From Pseudomonas sp. ISL-84 (lineage in GTDB: Bacteria > Bacillota > Bacilli > Bacillales > Cytobacillaceae), in the NCBI GenBank assembly GCA_018613035.1, contig JAGGRA010000031.1:73284-137283 (forward strand): 64,000 nt of DNA, given 5' to 3'. The position numbers were made by a program, and so were the translations under genes. A model generated the notes under the pieces. The model had not been told where the DNA came from and made no database searches. It was given only the letters and a program-made list of their open reading frames with translations. Of the stretch, positions 55,192 to 63,042 are shown piece after piece; position 1 is the first letter of the stretch; the number at the start of each line of letters is the position of its first letter.

Positions 55192-55371
55192 ATGATCTCC
55201 ATTTTTATTATTTTTGCCGTGTTTATATTATTTTATATTAACAAGATGACAAATTCACTTTGTCTCCAAAAAGAGATTCCTGAGGAACGGCAGCCTAAAG
55301 TATTTAGAACGATTAACATTCTTATTACCATACTGCTTATATCTTCCTTTGTAGAAATCTTGTATGCATAG
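55192..55371 (+). CDS. Small two-helix membrane protein, 59 residues
   Basis: Open frame starting MISIFIIFAVFILFYINKM, with two hydrophobic helices (2-17 and about 43-57) and a polar middle (LQKEIPEERQPKVFR). AAGGAGGGAAT lies before the ATG and a strong terminator follows the stop, which together argue for a real gene. Family not recognised. Confidence 0.7.
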   Translation: MISIFIIFAVFILFYINKMTNSLCLQKEIPEERQPKVFRTINILITILLISSFVEILYA

Positions 55372-55373
55372 CA

Positions 55374-55405
55374 AAAGCGGCGGAATTGTTTCCGCCGCTT
55401 TTTAT
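55374..55405 (+). terminator. Terminator of the 59-residue gene
   Basis: AAAGCGGCGGAAA-type and TTTCCGCCGCTTT arms with loop TTG, then T run. Confidence 0.92.
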
Positions 55406-55435
55406 ATACTTTTATCATTAAGCATCAAAACCTTA

Positions 55436-55525
55436 TTACAGCCAAGATGCTCCAATAATGATTAACAAAATGAATAACACGACAATTAAGGCAAAACCTC
55501 CGCCGCATCCATGTCCTCCAGACAT
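55436..55525 (-). CDS. YjcZ-family sporulation protein, 29 residues
   Basis: Peptide beginning MSGGHGCGGGFALIVVLF and ending IIIGASWL: a Gly-rich start and one membrane helix, the YjcZ/sporulation-specific small protein pattern. AAAGGAGG precedes the ATG. It follows a paralogue at 55589-55672 in the same direction; the two share GGGFALIVVLFILLII. Family members occur as multicopy genes in Bacillus and are found in spores. Confidence 0.9.
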   Translation of the reverse strand: MSGGHGCGGGFALIVVLFILLIIIGASWL

Positions 55526-55548
55526 ATGATTGCCTCCTTTCGAATTGC

Positions 55549-55579
55549 GGCACAGGGCCCAGTTAACCGGCCCTGTGCC
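55549..55579 (-). terminator. Hairpin between the two YjcZ genes
   Basis: GGCACAGGGCC and GGCCCTGTGCC are perfect 11-bp arms. No T run follows, so it may attenuate or protect the message rather than fully terminate. Confidence 0.65.
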
Positions 55580-55588
55580 CTCTTAGAT

Positions 55589-55672
55589 TTACAGCCACGC
55601 TGCGCCTACGATGATTAATAAAATGAACAATACAACGATTAACGCGAAACCTCCGCCGTATCCAGCACCCAT
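55589..55672 (-). CDS. YjcZ-family sporulation protein, 27 residues
   Basis: Peptide MGAGYGGGFALIVVLFILLI...VGAAWL, with the Gly-rich start and single helix of the YjcZ family. GGGGAGGTG precedes the ATG. A sigma-K-type promoter lies 25-51 bp upstream, consistent with late mother-cell expression during sporulation. Upstream gene of the pair. Confidence 0.92.
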   Translation of the reverse strand: MGAGYGGGFALIVVLFILLIIVGAAWL

Positions 55673-55696
55673 GATAACACCTCCCCTTCAGGCTGC

Positions 55697-55723
55697 TACC
55701 ATATCCTAATCATTCGCCTCTGT
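55697..55723 (-). promoter_or_regulatory. Sigma-K-type promoter before the YjcZ pair
   Basis: On the minus strand AC, 16 bp, then GATATGGTA, against the sigma-K pattern AC-N16-CATANNNTA (one mismatch). The -10 element lies about 25 bp before the start codon. Upstream, TTCAGGCTGCT occurs twice (55687 and 55759). The rest up to 55900 shows hairpins but no gene. Confidence 0.65.
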
Positions 55724-55905
55724 GGTCGGATAGGCTTTTACCCGGCTAACCCGACTTCTTCAGGCTGCTTGAAACCTCCCATCAGAGGGTTTCCATGTAT
55801 CATATGTACAAAAGGACGTAATGGGATGGGCAAATACCCAGATTTTCTAAAAATCACGTTGGATAAACAACCACTAAAGATGAATTTTATACCGCCCTTC
55901 TGCTT

Positions 55906-55933
55906 TTGTTATTTTTTACATTTATGGTATAGT
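55906..55933 (+). promoter_or_regulatory. Likely prsA promoter
   Basis: TTGTTA (55906-55911), 16 bp, TATAGT (55928-55933). This would give a leader of about 140 nt containing repeat A5. Confidence 0.5.
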
Positions 55934-55959
55934 AGGGATTGTGATTAAATTGAAAAAAG

Positions 55960-56055
55960 TTCTGTTAAAGCGCATTTCTGGTTATGGCACCCTGTTGATT
56001 GGAACGAAGCCGCCAGTATCTGGAGCGGAAATCAACAGACAAGTTTAACGGGGCT
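55960..56055 (-). repeat. Dispersed repeat family A, internally deleted copy A5 in the prsA leader
   Basis: Only the two ends of the element remain: TCTGTTAAAGC...CACCCTGTTGATT, then CTGGAGCGGAAATCAACAG and GACAAGTTTAAC. CTGTTGATT and AATCAACAG are inverted, so the transcript forms a hairpin between the promoter and the prsA start. Confidence 0.8.
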
Positions 56056-56082
56056 TTGAAAAAAAAATTAGGAGTGTTCAAC

Positions 56083-56967
56083 ATGAAGAAATGGATGATA
56101 TCCCTCTCCATTGCAGCCGGAGTAATCGGGCTAAGCGCATGCAACAATGCTGGTGATGAGTCTGGTGATGTAGTCGTTGAAACAAAGAGCGGAAACATTA
56201 CAAAGGACGAGCTTTATGAAGCGATGAAGGACAAATACGGGGAACAGGCTCTTCAAGAGCTCATTTATGAAAAGGTTCTTTCTGATAAATACGAAGTAAC
56301 AGATGAGGAATTAAATGAGAAAGTAGATGAATTAAAGCAGCAGCTTGGCGCTAACTTTGAAATGGCACTAATGCAATATGGATATAAAGACGAAGAAGAT
56401 CTAAGGGAAACATTCAAAACTGGCTTAATGCAGGAAAAAGCAGCCATTAAAGATATTGAAGCAACAGAAAAAGAAGTCAAAGAATATTACGATAACTACA
56501 AGCCTGAGGTAAAGGCCCGTCATATCCTTGTCGAAGATGAAAAGACAGCAAAGGAAGTAAAGAAAAAGCTTAAAGAGGGCGGAAAATTTGAAGATTTGGC
56601 AACAGAATATTCAAAAGACCCAGGCTCTGCTGCTAATGGCGGTGATTTAGGCTGGTTTGGCCCTGGAAAGATGGTACCTGAATTCGAGGAAGCAGCTTAT
56701 GCATTAGATGTGAACGAAATTAGCGATCCAGTAAAGTCTGAACATGGGTTCCACATCATCCAAGTAACAGAGAAAAAAGAGAAAAAGTCATTTGAAGAAA
56801 TGAAGGAAGAAATGGAATACCAAGTTAAAGTGTCCAAGCTTGACGGTGAGAAAATTCAGCAGGCGATGGAGCGCGAATTAAAGGCTGCTGATGTAGACAT
56901 TAAGGATAAAGAGCTTAAAGGCATCCTTGAAGAACCTGAAGCTGAAGCAGGAACTGAAGAAAAATAA
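56083..56967 (+). CDS. prsA: Foldase lipoprotein PrsA (peptidyl-prolyl isomerase)
   Basis: Extracytoplasmic folding factor for secreted proteins, 294 residues. Signal peptide [20 protein letters not shown] gives a lipobox LSAC with the lipidated Cys at residue 20. SurA-like N-terminal helices follow, then a parvulin domain ([53 protein letters not shown]) and a charged acidic tail. I use the ATG at 56083 after AGGAGTG; a longer frame runs back into repeat A5 and is rejected. Confidence 0.96.
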   Translation: MKKWMISLSIAAGVIGLSACNNAGDESGDVVVETKSGNITKDELYEAMKDKYGEQALQELIYEKVLSDKYEVTDEELNEKVDELKQQLGANFEMALMQYGYKDEEDLRETFKTGLMQEKAAIKDIEATEKEVKEYYDNYKPEVKARHILVEDEKTAKEVKKKLKEGGKFEDLATEYSKDPGSAANGGDLGWFGPGKMVPEFEEAAYALDVNEISDPVKSEHGFHIIQVTEKKEKKSFEEMKEEMEYQVKVSKLDGEKIQQAMERELKAADVDIKDKELKGILEEPEAEAGTEEK

Positions 56968-56974
56968 ATTCATT

Positions 56975-57016
56975 TAAAAAACGGGCCTTCCTTAGGAGAC
57001 CCGTTTTTGTTTTTTA
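56975..57016 (+). terminator. Terminator of prsA
   Basis: AAAAACGGG and CCCGTTTTT arms with inner CTTCCTTAGGAG pairing, then GTTTTTT. Confidence 0.88.
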
Positions 57017-57081
57017 TTGATCTATTTGTCAGTTTACGGATGCCATAGATGAGAAAATATACAGCAGCTGTAAATTATATT

Positions 57082-57267
57082 TCACCCTGCAGATTGCTGG
57101 GAAGTTTTTCGCTCTTCTTTTTCCCTTTCTAGACGTTTCATATAAATCTCGCCTTCACGTTCAATGCTGTCGTGTTCTACCTGTTTCTCTTCCCTGCCTG
57201 TCTTGACAGCCATATATGCACTTGCAACGATCCCGGCTGCTACAAAATATACCCATAATGGAATCAT
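57082..57267 (-). CDS. yhaL: Sporulation protein YhaL
   Basis: 61-residue protein with one N-terminal helix (WVYFVAAGIVASAYMAV, residues 5-21) and a charged, coiled C-terminal part. Position beside prsA and yhaM and the sequence agree with B. subtilis YhaL, expressed in sporulation. AGAGGGG is seven bases before the ATG. Confidence 0.85.
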   Translation of the reverse strand: MIPLWVYFVAAGIVASAYMAVKTGREEKQVEHDSIEREGEIYMKRLEREKEERKTSQQSAG

Positions 57268-57328
57268 TATTTTTCCCCTCTTTCTATCAAAATGTTTATC
57301 CAGTTATTATAGAAATGTATGCTTGTAC

Positions 57329-57374
57329 TAAAAAAATATGATTGGGAGGGAAACAAAAAAACACCCCTCCCAAA
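57329..57374 (-). terminator. Terminator of yhaM
   Basis: TTGGGAGGG and CCCTCCCAA arms (57342-57350 and 57365-57373), followed on the minus strand by TCATATTTTTTT. Confidence 0.75.
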
Positions 57375-57392
57375 TGGGAAAGGCGGCTAATT

Positions 57393-58337
57393 TTAATTAT
57401 GAAAAGTTGGCTTATAGAATGAACGATTGTCGAGTGCAAATACCCGTTCAGTAAATTCTCCCGGTTTCACTCTCTCAAGAGCCCTGTCCAGCATATTCAT
57501 TTTCGCATCAATATTATCGATGTAATGAAGCATTTCTGCTTCCTTGATAAGAGGCGGCTTCGGACTGCCCCATTCAGCTTTGCCGTGATGGGAGAGAACC
57601 AGGTGCTGCAGAATCATGATTTCTTCACCATTGATGCCCAGTTCCTCGGCTGCTTTGCCAATTTCATTAATCATAATCGTAATATGTCCCAGTAGATTTC
57701 CTTCTACCGTATAGGATGTTGATATCGGTCCAGACAGTTCCGTTATCTTCCCTAAGTCATGCAATATGACTCCGGCGTATAATAGATCTTTATCCAGGCT
57801 TGGATACAGCCCGGCAATCGCTTTGGCCAAATCAAGCATGGATACAACGTGATACGCAAGGCCAGATACGAACTCATGATGATTCTTGGTTGCGGCCGGG
57901 TATTCAAGGAAATCCTTTTGGTGCTTCTTCAATAAATGGCGAGTGATTCTTTGGATATTGGGGTTTTTCATTTCAAATATATATTGGGTGATTTTACTCA
58001 TCATTTCATCAGTACTTAATGGCGCTGTTTCGAGGAAATCTGCCAGCTTTACCGGGTCTGCCGGGGACGCCGGCCGAATTTGGCGGATTCTAAGCTGATT
58101 GCGGCCTCGATAATTCAGGATGTCCCCTGCCACCTTAACAATCGTTTCAGGGCTATAATTCTTCGCATCATCATCTGAAACATCCCAAAGCTTCGCTTCA
58201 ATTTCTCCGCTTTGATCCTGGAAAATAAGTGTCAAGAATGGCTTTCCATTACTGGCGATCCCTTTAGTTGCACTTTTAATCAGTAAAAAAAGCTCGATTT
58301 GTTCTCCTACTTCGTAATAAACAATTCCTTTTGACAT
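57393..58337 (-). CDS. yhaM: 3'-5' exoribonuclease YhaM
   Basis: RNA-degrading enzyme of 314 residues, the same length as B. subtilis YhaM. An OB-fold (residues about 10-85) precedes an HD domain: ligands in [28 protein letters not shown] and [13 protein letters not shown] choose the ATG at 58337 ([13 protein letters not shown]) by family length. The frame continues upstream for 28 codons to 58421 and contains AAGGAGG, so the exact start is uncertain. Confidence 0.93.
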   Translation of the reverse strand: MSKGIVYYEVGEQIELFLLIKSATKGIASNGKPFLTLIFQDQSGEIEAKLWDVSDDDAKNYSPETIVKVAGDILNYRGRNQLRIRQIRPASPADPVKLADFLETAPLSTDEMMSKITQYIFEMKNPNIQRITRHLLKKHQKDFLEYPAATKNHHEFVSGLAYHVVSMLDLAKAIAGLYPSLDKDLLYAGVILHDLGKITELSGPISTSYTVEGNLLGHITIMINEIGKAAEELGINGEEIMILQHLVLSHHGKAEWGSPKPPLIKEAEMLHYIDNIDAKMNMLDRALERVKPGEFTERVFALDNRSFYKPTFHN

Positions 58338-58522
58338 ACGTGCACCGACGCTCCCTTCAAGAGGTTGTTCAAAAAGGCCGGGAAAAATTCCAAGCAGGCT
58401 TTTTTCCTCCTTTTTAAACACGCAATTCTATTAACCTAGTATACCATACAGACCCATTCCCCTACTAAACTAATCATTTACCATTCTAACGGTCTGACTG
58501 CGTTTTTTGCTTTATCCAGCAC

Positions 58523-58554
58523 AAAAAGCCCATTCATCATTGGATGAATAGGCG
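58523..58554 (-). terminator. Terminator of lrgAB
   Basis: GCCTATTCATC and GATGAATGGGC arms, loop CAAT, then TTTTTGTGC on the minus strand. Confidence 0.88.
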
Positions 58555-58576
58555 TTCTCCATTTTTTGATATTTTA

Positions 58577-59266
58577 TTACAGTAAAAGCAAAAACACTGG
58601 AATCAATAAAGATAGCAAAATCGCGGATGTTGTCATTGCTATGCATCCCATGGCCCCTTCTTCCTTTCCCCACAGAAGCGACCGATTGGCGCCAAGCATT
58701 TGAGCGGAGGTGCCCATCGCAAGGCCTTTTGCTGCTTTGCTTTTAATTCCAAGAAGTTGCAAAAGCCTGGGGCCTAACATGACAGAGAACAGGCCTGAAA
58801 AAAGAACAAAAAAAACAGTAAAGGCAGTGGTCCCTCCAAGGCCATCAGAAACGGTTAAGGCAACAGGCAGCGTTATGGAGCGCGGAATGAGAGACGCCTT
58901 GATTTCCTCGCTAAAATGGAAAGCATGGGACATCAGATAAACCGCAAATATACCTAAAAAGGTTCCAAAAAACACACCCGATAATATCTTCTTAAAATGT
59001 TTCTTCATTAGTGGCCATTCTTTATACAATGGTACTGCAAAAGAGACGATGGACAACTGCAAAAGCAGCTCAAATAAACTGCTTCCTTTTTGATAGTCAG
59101 CAAGAGGGATATTAAATAAAAGGAGAATGATGATCAGAAGGGCTGTTCCAGTGTACAGGGGATTGAGCCAGCTTTTCTTAAACTTTCTGAAGATCTGCAA
59201 GCTCGCGATGTAACTGCCAAGAGTCATCGTTATGCAACCTATACTGGTGAATAAAATTGAACTCAT
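58577..59266 (-). CDS. lrgB: LrgB/CidB family protein
   Basis: Membrane protein of 229 residues with six or seven helices and the family segment LIPRSITLPVALTVSDGLGGTTAFTVFFVLFSG, then AAKGLAMGTSAQMLGANRSL. Works with LrgA/CidA in control of murein hydrolases or pyruvate/organic acid movement. AGGAGGAG precedes the ATG, two bases after the lrgA stop. Confidence 0.9.
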   Translation of the reverse strand: MSSILFTSIGCITMTLGSYIASLQIFRKFKKSWLNPLYTGTALLIIILLLFNIPLADYQKGSSLFELLLQLSIVSFAVPLYKEWPLMKKHFKKILSGVFFGTFLGIFAVYLMSHAFHFSEEIKASLIPRSITLPVALTVSDGLGGTTAFTVFFVLFSGLFSVMLGPRLLQLLGIKSKAAKGLAMGTSAQMLGANRSLLWGKEEGAMGCIAMTTSAILLSLLIPVFLLLL

Positions 59267-59268
59267 TT

Positions 59269-59622
59269 TTAGCTCCTCCTCTTTATTTTTTCAACCCATT
59301 GAACAGAGTACGCTGTTCCCAATAGACAGCAGAAGCTGCTTACAATCAGTACTAGAATAAAATGAAAATCCAATAGTGGAATAAAATTGGGAGATAAAAA
59401 CAATCCAATGATAAAGGGGATAAACAATAGGGTCATGTGTTTGATTTGAAAGGCTGCTATTCTCTCTATCCAATCCAGTTTAACTAAACCTTTTACCAAA
59501 AGGGCTAATAGCATAATCATCCCCACTACACTGCCGGGGAGCGGAATATGAAAGACGGCAACAACAAAATTCCCTGCAAGAAGAAAAACAGCAAGTATAA
59601 ATATTTGAATGGGCCATGGCAA
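59269..59622 (-). CDS. lrgA: LrgA/CidA family holin-like protein
   Basis: Four-helix membrane protein of 117 residues with the CidA/LrgA signature IPLPGSVVGMIMLLALL and KHMTLLFIPFIIGLF. TTG start eight bases after AGGAG; the nearby ATG is out of frame. Operon with lrgB. No lytSR genes are near, so control is unknown. Confidence 0.88.
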   Translation of the reverse strand: MPWPIQIFILAVFLLAGNFVVAVFHIPLPGSVVGMIMLLALLVKGLVKLDWIERIAAFQIKHMTLLFIPFIIGLFLSPNFIPLLDFHFILVLIVSSFCCLLGTAYSVQWVEKIKRRS

Positions 59623-59750
59623 CTTTTATTCTCCTTCCTGAATACTTTTTACCAGCATAAAGCATAAAATCAGGAAAAACATGAAATGTGTAAGGTTTCC
59701 TTACATACTTTTTAACTTTTTGTTAGATTTTCTTCCTTCTCTTAAATATA

Positions 59751-59991
59751 GGATGTGTTAAAGCTAAATGTTGATTTTAGCACCTGTTGATTAGAGCGGA
59801 AGGCACTAATCCCGCGAAAATACAGTCGCATTTCCTTACGGCGAGGTGTTTATACAAGGAAGCTTTTCAAAGTCCAGCGGGAGAAGCGAGTCAAAGGGAG
59901 ACCTCACAGGCGCTAAGCGCCAAGGAGCGTCGGACTGCCCGCTGTTCGCTGAGTGCCTGGAGCGGAAATCAACAGGCAAGTATAATAGAGC
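59751..59991 (-). repeat. Dispersed repeat family A, longest copy A3
   Basis: About 240 bp, from GTGTTAAAGC to CAACAGGCAAGTATAATAG. Inverted ends CCTGTTGATT and AATCAACAGG; inner hairpin GGCGCTAAGCGCC; segments GCGAGTCAAAGGGAGACC and AGCGTCGGACTGCCCGC shared with A2. Lies between the lrgA start and the yhaN terminator. No coding capacity. Confidence 0.85.
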
Positions 59992-59997
59992 CTAAAT

Positions 59998-60036
59998 ATA
60001 AAAAGCTGCCTGTCATTTTCGAACAGGCAGCTTTTC
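59998..60036 (-). terminator. Terminator of yhaON
   Basis: AAAAGCTGCCTGT and ACAGGCAGCTTTT arms; the yhaN stop codon lies in the loop. Confidence 0.9.
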
Positions 60037-63012
60037 CTTCGTAACCGACATTATTTGTTCTTCCTGAAAATATGGAAGCAGATGTTTATGACAGGTAAAA
60101 AATAAAATTTGCCGGTCTGGAATATTTTTTAACAAGCTGATCATTTTCTCAGTCCGGACATGATCAAAATTAACAAAGCTGTCATCAATAATGATCGGGA
60201 AGGGATATTTTCCGTAAATAGTCATCGCCAGCGCGAGCCTAAAGGAAACATATATCTGTTCCGCAGTTGCCTGGCTCAGCTCTTTTGCTTCAAAAGTTGC
60301 ACCTTCCTTGCTTTCAATAAGAAACCCGTGCCCTTCCTCTTTAGGGTAAATGCGGACATAGTTCCCATTTGTTAAACATGAAAGATATTCTTCTGCCGTT
60401 TCAAGCATTTTAGGCAGACGTTCATTTTTAAAGCTGCTAATCGTTTTTTCCAGAATATCCTTCGCAGCGGCATACTTGGCCCATTCTCTGGCCTCTTCCT
60501 CAAATTCAGCTTTTAATAAAGCAAATGTGTGAAGCAGTTCAGCATAAGTCCCTCCCTCTTCAAGCAGCTGAATCTCATACTTTATTTCTGCCAGGCTGCT
60601 TTGCAGAGAAGGGATACTGTCACGAAGCTTGTTTAATTCTTCAGTAAGATTATGAATGGCCATTTCTGGATTTTCCACATTCATATATTTATCAATTTCA
60701 TTCTGTGAGAAGGATTGAATATTAATTTGTTTACGGATTTGTTTAATTTGTTCATCAAGCTCAGCTAATTTCTGTGCTGCTATACCTTTTTCTCGATAAT
60801 CTTCAGCTGTTTCTGTTCCCGCAAGTGCCAGCTGCTGATCGTATTCTTTATTAAAGTGTTCGAGTTCAGCAAGAACTGTGCTATATTCATCCTCCAGCTC
60901 ATGGAGCTTGGCTTTTCTTTCTGCCAGCTTAATATGTTTCTCCGTTTCTTCCTTCAGTCTTTTTCTAAATTGGTATGCGACTTCTTGGACACTGCCCTGC
61001 TGCTCATTCAAAAGTTCCTTTAGGTGCTGAAAATTGATTAGCTTCTCTTGGATTCCCTGGGCTGCTGCAGTTTTTCTTTCCATTACATAACTCTTCTCCC
61101 TGTAAAGCGCCTTTAGCTGTTCAATAAGGCTAAAAGCCTCAGGCAAATGGGATTTGGAGATATCGGCAGGAAGGAATAGCAAATTCCCAAGTCCAATCAT
61201 TTCTTTGTCAACATCAGCATATTCCTTTTCCCATTCTTCAAAAGATCCAATGACTTTTTCATATTTCTCATTGGCCTGCACATGCTGAAACTTATATTGA
61301 CGGAGCAGGCTTTGCAATTCGCTGTCTTCTTGAAGCTGTGCCTCCAATTTAGCTGCATGCTGAATTTGAGGCTGTTTCAATTTGTCCTTTAGTGTGCTCT
61401 CTTTTTCAGCAAGAGCGACTATTTCATCTTTTATAAAGCTGTGATTTTCCTGCGAATGCTTTTTAGTAACCATGAAGCCACAATATGCTATTCCTATCAA
61501 ACCTGCAAATGCAAGAACCCACGTTTGGCTCCACAATCCCCATCCAAACAATACAGCAAAAAGAATTCCTATTACTAAAAGCTGAGCTTTTTCCTGCTTT
61601 CTTTTTTTAGAACTATTTTTCCGCTCTTTTTCTTCAGCTTTATGGAGGAAAAGAATCCTTTCCTGTGTATCCTCCAGTTCTTTTTCAAGGAGATTCCTAT
61701 CTGCTGAAAGGCTCAGTTTTTCCTTAATAGCTGCCCGTTCCGTTTCCGTTAGCAGCTGGTCTTTCAGCCCGTCCAATTTGCTTTCGATATCCTCCAATGC
61801 TGACCTTTCATCGTTAAAGCGCTCGTCCAGCTCCGACTTTTTTGTAAGCAAGCGATTATGGCGCATTTGAGCTTTATTTACCTTTTCTTTCATGAACACA
61901 CTGGTGTCTACTTCTTCCAGCTGTGTTTCATCAATTTGAAGATGAAGCTTTTCCTGAAGGATCAAAATTTCCTCTGTAAGGTTTGCAAGCTTCAATGATA
62001 ATTCGCTTTCTTCTTGCCTAAGCTTTTCCAATAATGGAATTCCCTCAATTGCTGCATTTATTTGCGGCTCATTCTCCAGCAGATTATAATCAGGCTTATT
62101 CTTCTCCAGCTCCTGTCTAAGAGTGCCTATCCTGGCCTCCAGACTTGCTTTACGCCCCTCCAGCGGGTGAATGAGACTTTCAAGTTTTTCAACCTTCGCC
62201 ATTCCATCAACAGGGAATGAAATGTCTTTAAATTGTTCCCTTTCTCTTTTTAGCTCTCTTTCCTCTGTAATCAGCGGATAAAGCTCCCGCCATTCCTTTA
62301 AGCGATACAGCTTCTGCTGTGTATACTGCTGGTCATCCTGCATCCTTGTTATCTTCTTTTCAAGCGTTTCTTTTTCATGTAGTAATGTCCAATACTGTTC
62401 ATTTTGCTGCTCCGCTTTTTTCAGATTCTGATGCAGCTTTTTCAATTCATTTAACTTTATGTTTAAACTCGGCTTTTTTCCGTTTGGCTTAAAGCGGCTT
62501 TCCAAATCTCTTTGAAGCGTGTTTTCCGCTGTTACCAGCTGGTCAGTCCCCAATGAGCCTGCTGAAAATAAATATCGTCCCAGGTCTTCACCCTTCATTT
62601 GGTTTATATTTTGCAAACCATGGATGTTAAAGGAAAAAATAGATTGAAAGAGGGACCTATCAACATGGTGAAGAAGTTCGCTTAATAGCTCTTCCCCTCC
62701 CCTTGTTCCATCTTCAAGAATAACGCTAACATCTCCGGCAGCCTTTCCCTTTACACGCTCGATAATAGCCTTCCCCTCTCCAGGAAAAACCGCTTTAAGC
62801 CTCCCTCCATACTTTGCTCCTTCCTTTGGCTCATACCTTAACTCTGACTGCAGCTTAGTCGGGAAGCCAAAAAGGATGCTATGGATAAAAGACATGATGG
62901 TGGATTTGCCAGCTTCATTTTCACCGTAGATCACTTGAAAGGATTGAATATCCGTTAAACTAAAATCCGTTAACTTTCCGTACCCATAAATATGTATATC
63001 GGTTATTTTCAT
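60013..63012 (-). CDS. yhaN: SbcC-like ATPase YhaN (SbcE)
   Basis: 999-residue SMC/Rad50-type ATPase. Walker A GENEAGKST at residues 30-38; long coiled coils on both sides of a central pair of membrane-spanning helices (about 490-530, GILFAVLFGWGLWSQ and GLIGIAYCGFMV), which is the feature separating YhaN from SbcC; C-terminal signature LSQATAEQIYVSFRLALA and Walker B FPIIIDDSFVNFD. Probably a DNA-processing complex with YhaO. It follows yhaO by 30 bp. Confidence 0.93.
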   Translation of the reverse strand: MKITDIHIYGYGKLTDFSLTDIQSFQVIYGENEAGKSTIMSFIHSILFGFPTKLQSELRYEPKEGAKYGGRLKAVFPGEGKAIIERVKGKAAGDVSVILEDGTRGGEELLSELLHHVDRSLFQSIFSFNIHGLQNINQMKGEDLGRYLFSAGSLGTDQLVTAENTLQRDLESRFKPNGKKPSLNIKLNELKKLHQNLKKAEQQNEQYWTLLHEKETLEKKITRMQDDQQYTQQKLYRLKEWRELYPLITEERELKREREQFKDISFPVDGMAKVEKLESLIHPLEGRKASLEARIGTLRQELEKNKPDYNLLENEPQINAAIEGIPLLEKLRQEESELSLKLANLTEEILILQEKLHLQIDETQLEEVDTSVFMKEKVNKAQMRHNRLLTKKSELDERFNDERSALEDIESKLDGLKDQLLTETERAAIKEKLSLSADRNLLEKELEDTQERILFLHKAEEKERKNSSKKRKQEKAQLLVIGILFAVLFGWGLWSQTWVLAFAGLIGIAYCGFMVTKKHSQENHSFIKDEIVALAEKESTLKDKLKQPQIQHAAKLEAQLQEDSELQSLLRQYKFQHVQANEKYEKVIGSFEEWEKEYADVDKEMIGLGNLLFLPADISKSHLPEAFSLIEQLKALYREKSYVMERKTAAAQGIQEKLINFQHLKELLNEQQGSVQEVAYQFRKRLKEETEKHIKLAERKAKLHELEDEYSTVLAELEHFNKEYDQQLALAGTETAEDYREKGIAAQKLAELDEQIKQIRKQINIQSFSQNEIDKYMNVENPEMAIHNLTEELNKLRDSIPSLQSSLAEIKYEIQLLEEGGTYAELLHTFALLKAEFEEEAREWAKYAAAKDILEKTISSFKNERLPKMLETAEEYLSCLTNGNYVRIYPKEEGHGFLIESKEGATFEAKELSQATAEQIYVSFRLALAMTIYGKYPFPIIIDDSFVNFDHVRTEKMISLLKNIPDRQILFFTCHKHLLPYFQEEQIMSVTKEKLPVRK

Positions 63013-63042
63013 ATCCCCACCTCCTTCAATATATACAGCTGT

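Noticed and set aside
55999-56082. Longer N terminus for PrsA
   Set aside because: It would be encoded by repeat A5 and would destroy the signal peptide; the ATG at 56083 has a good ribosome site.
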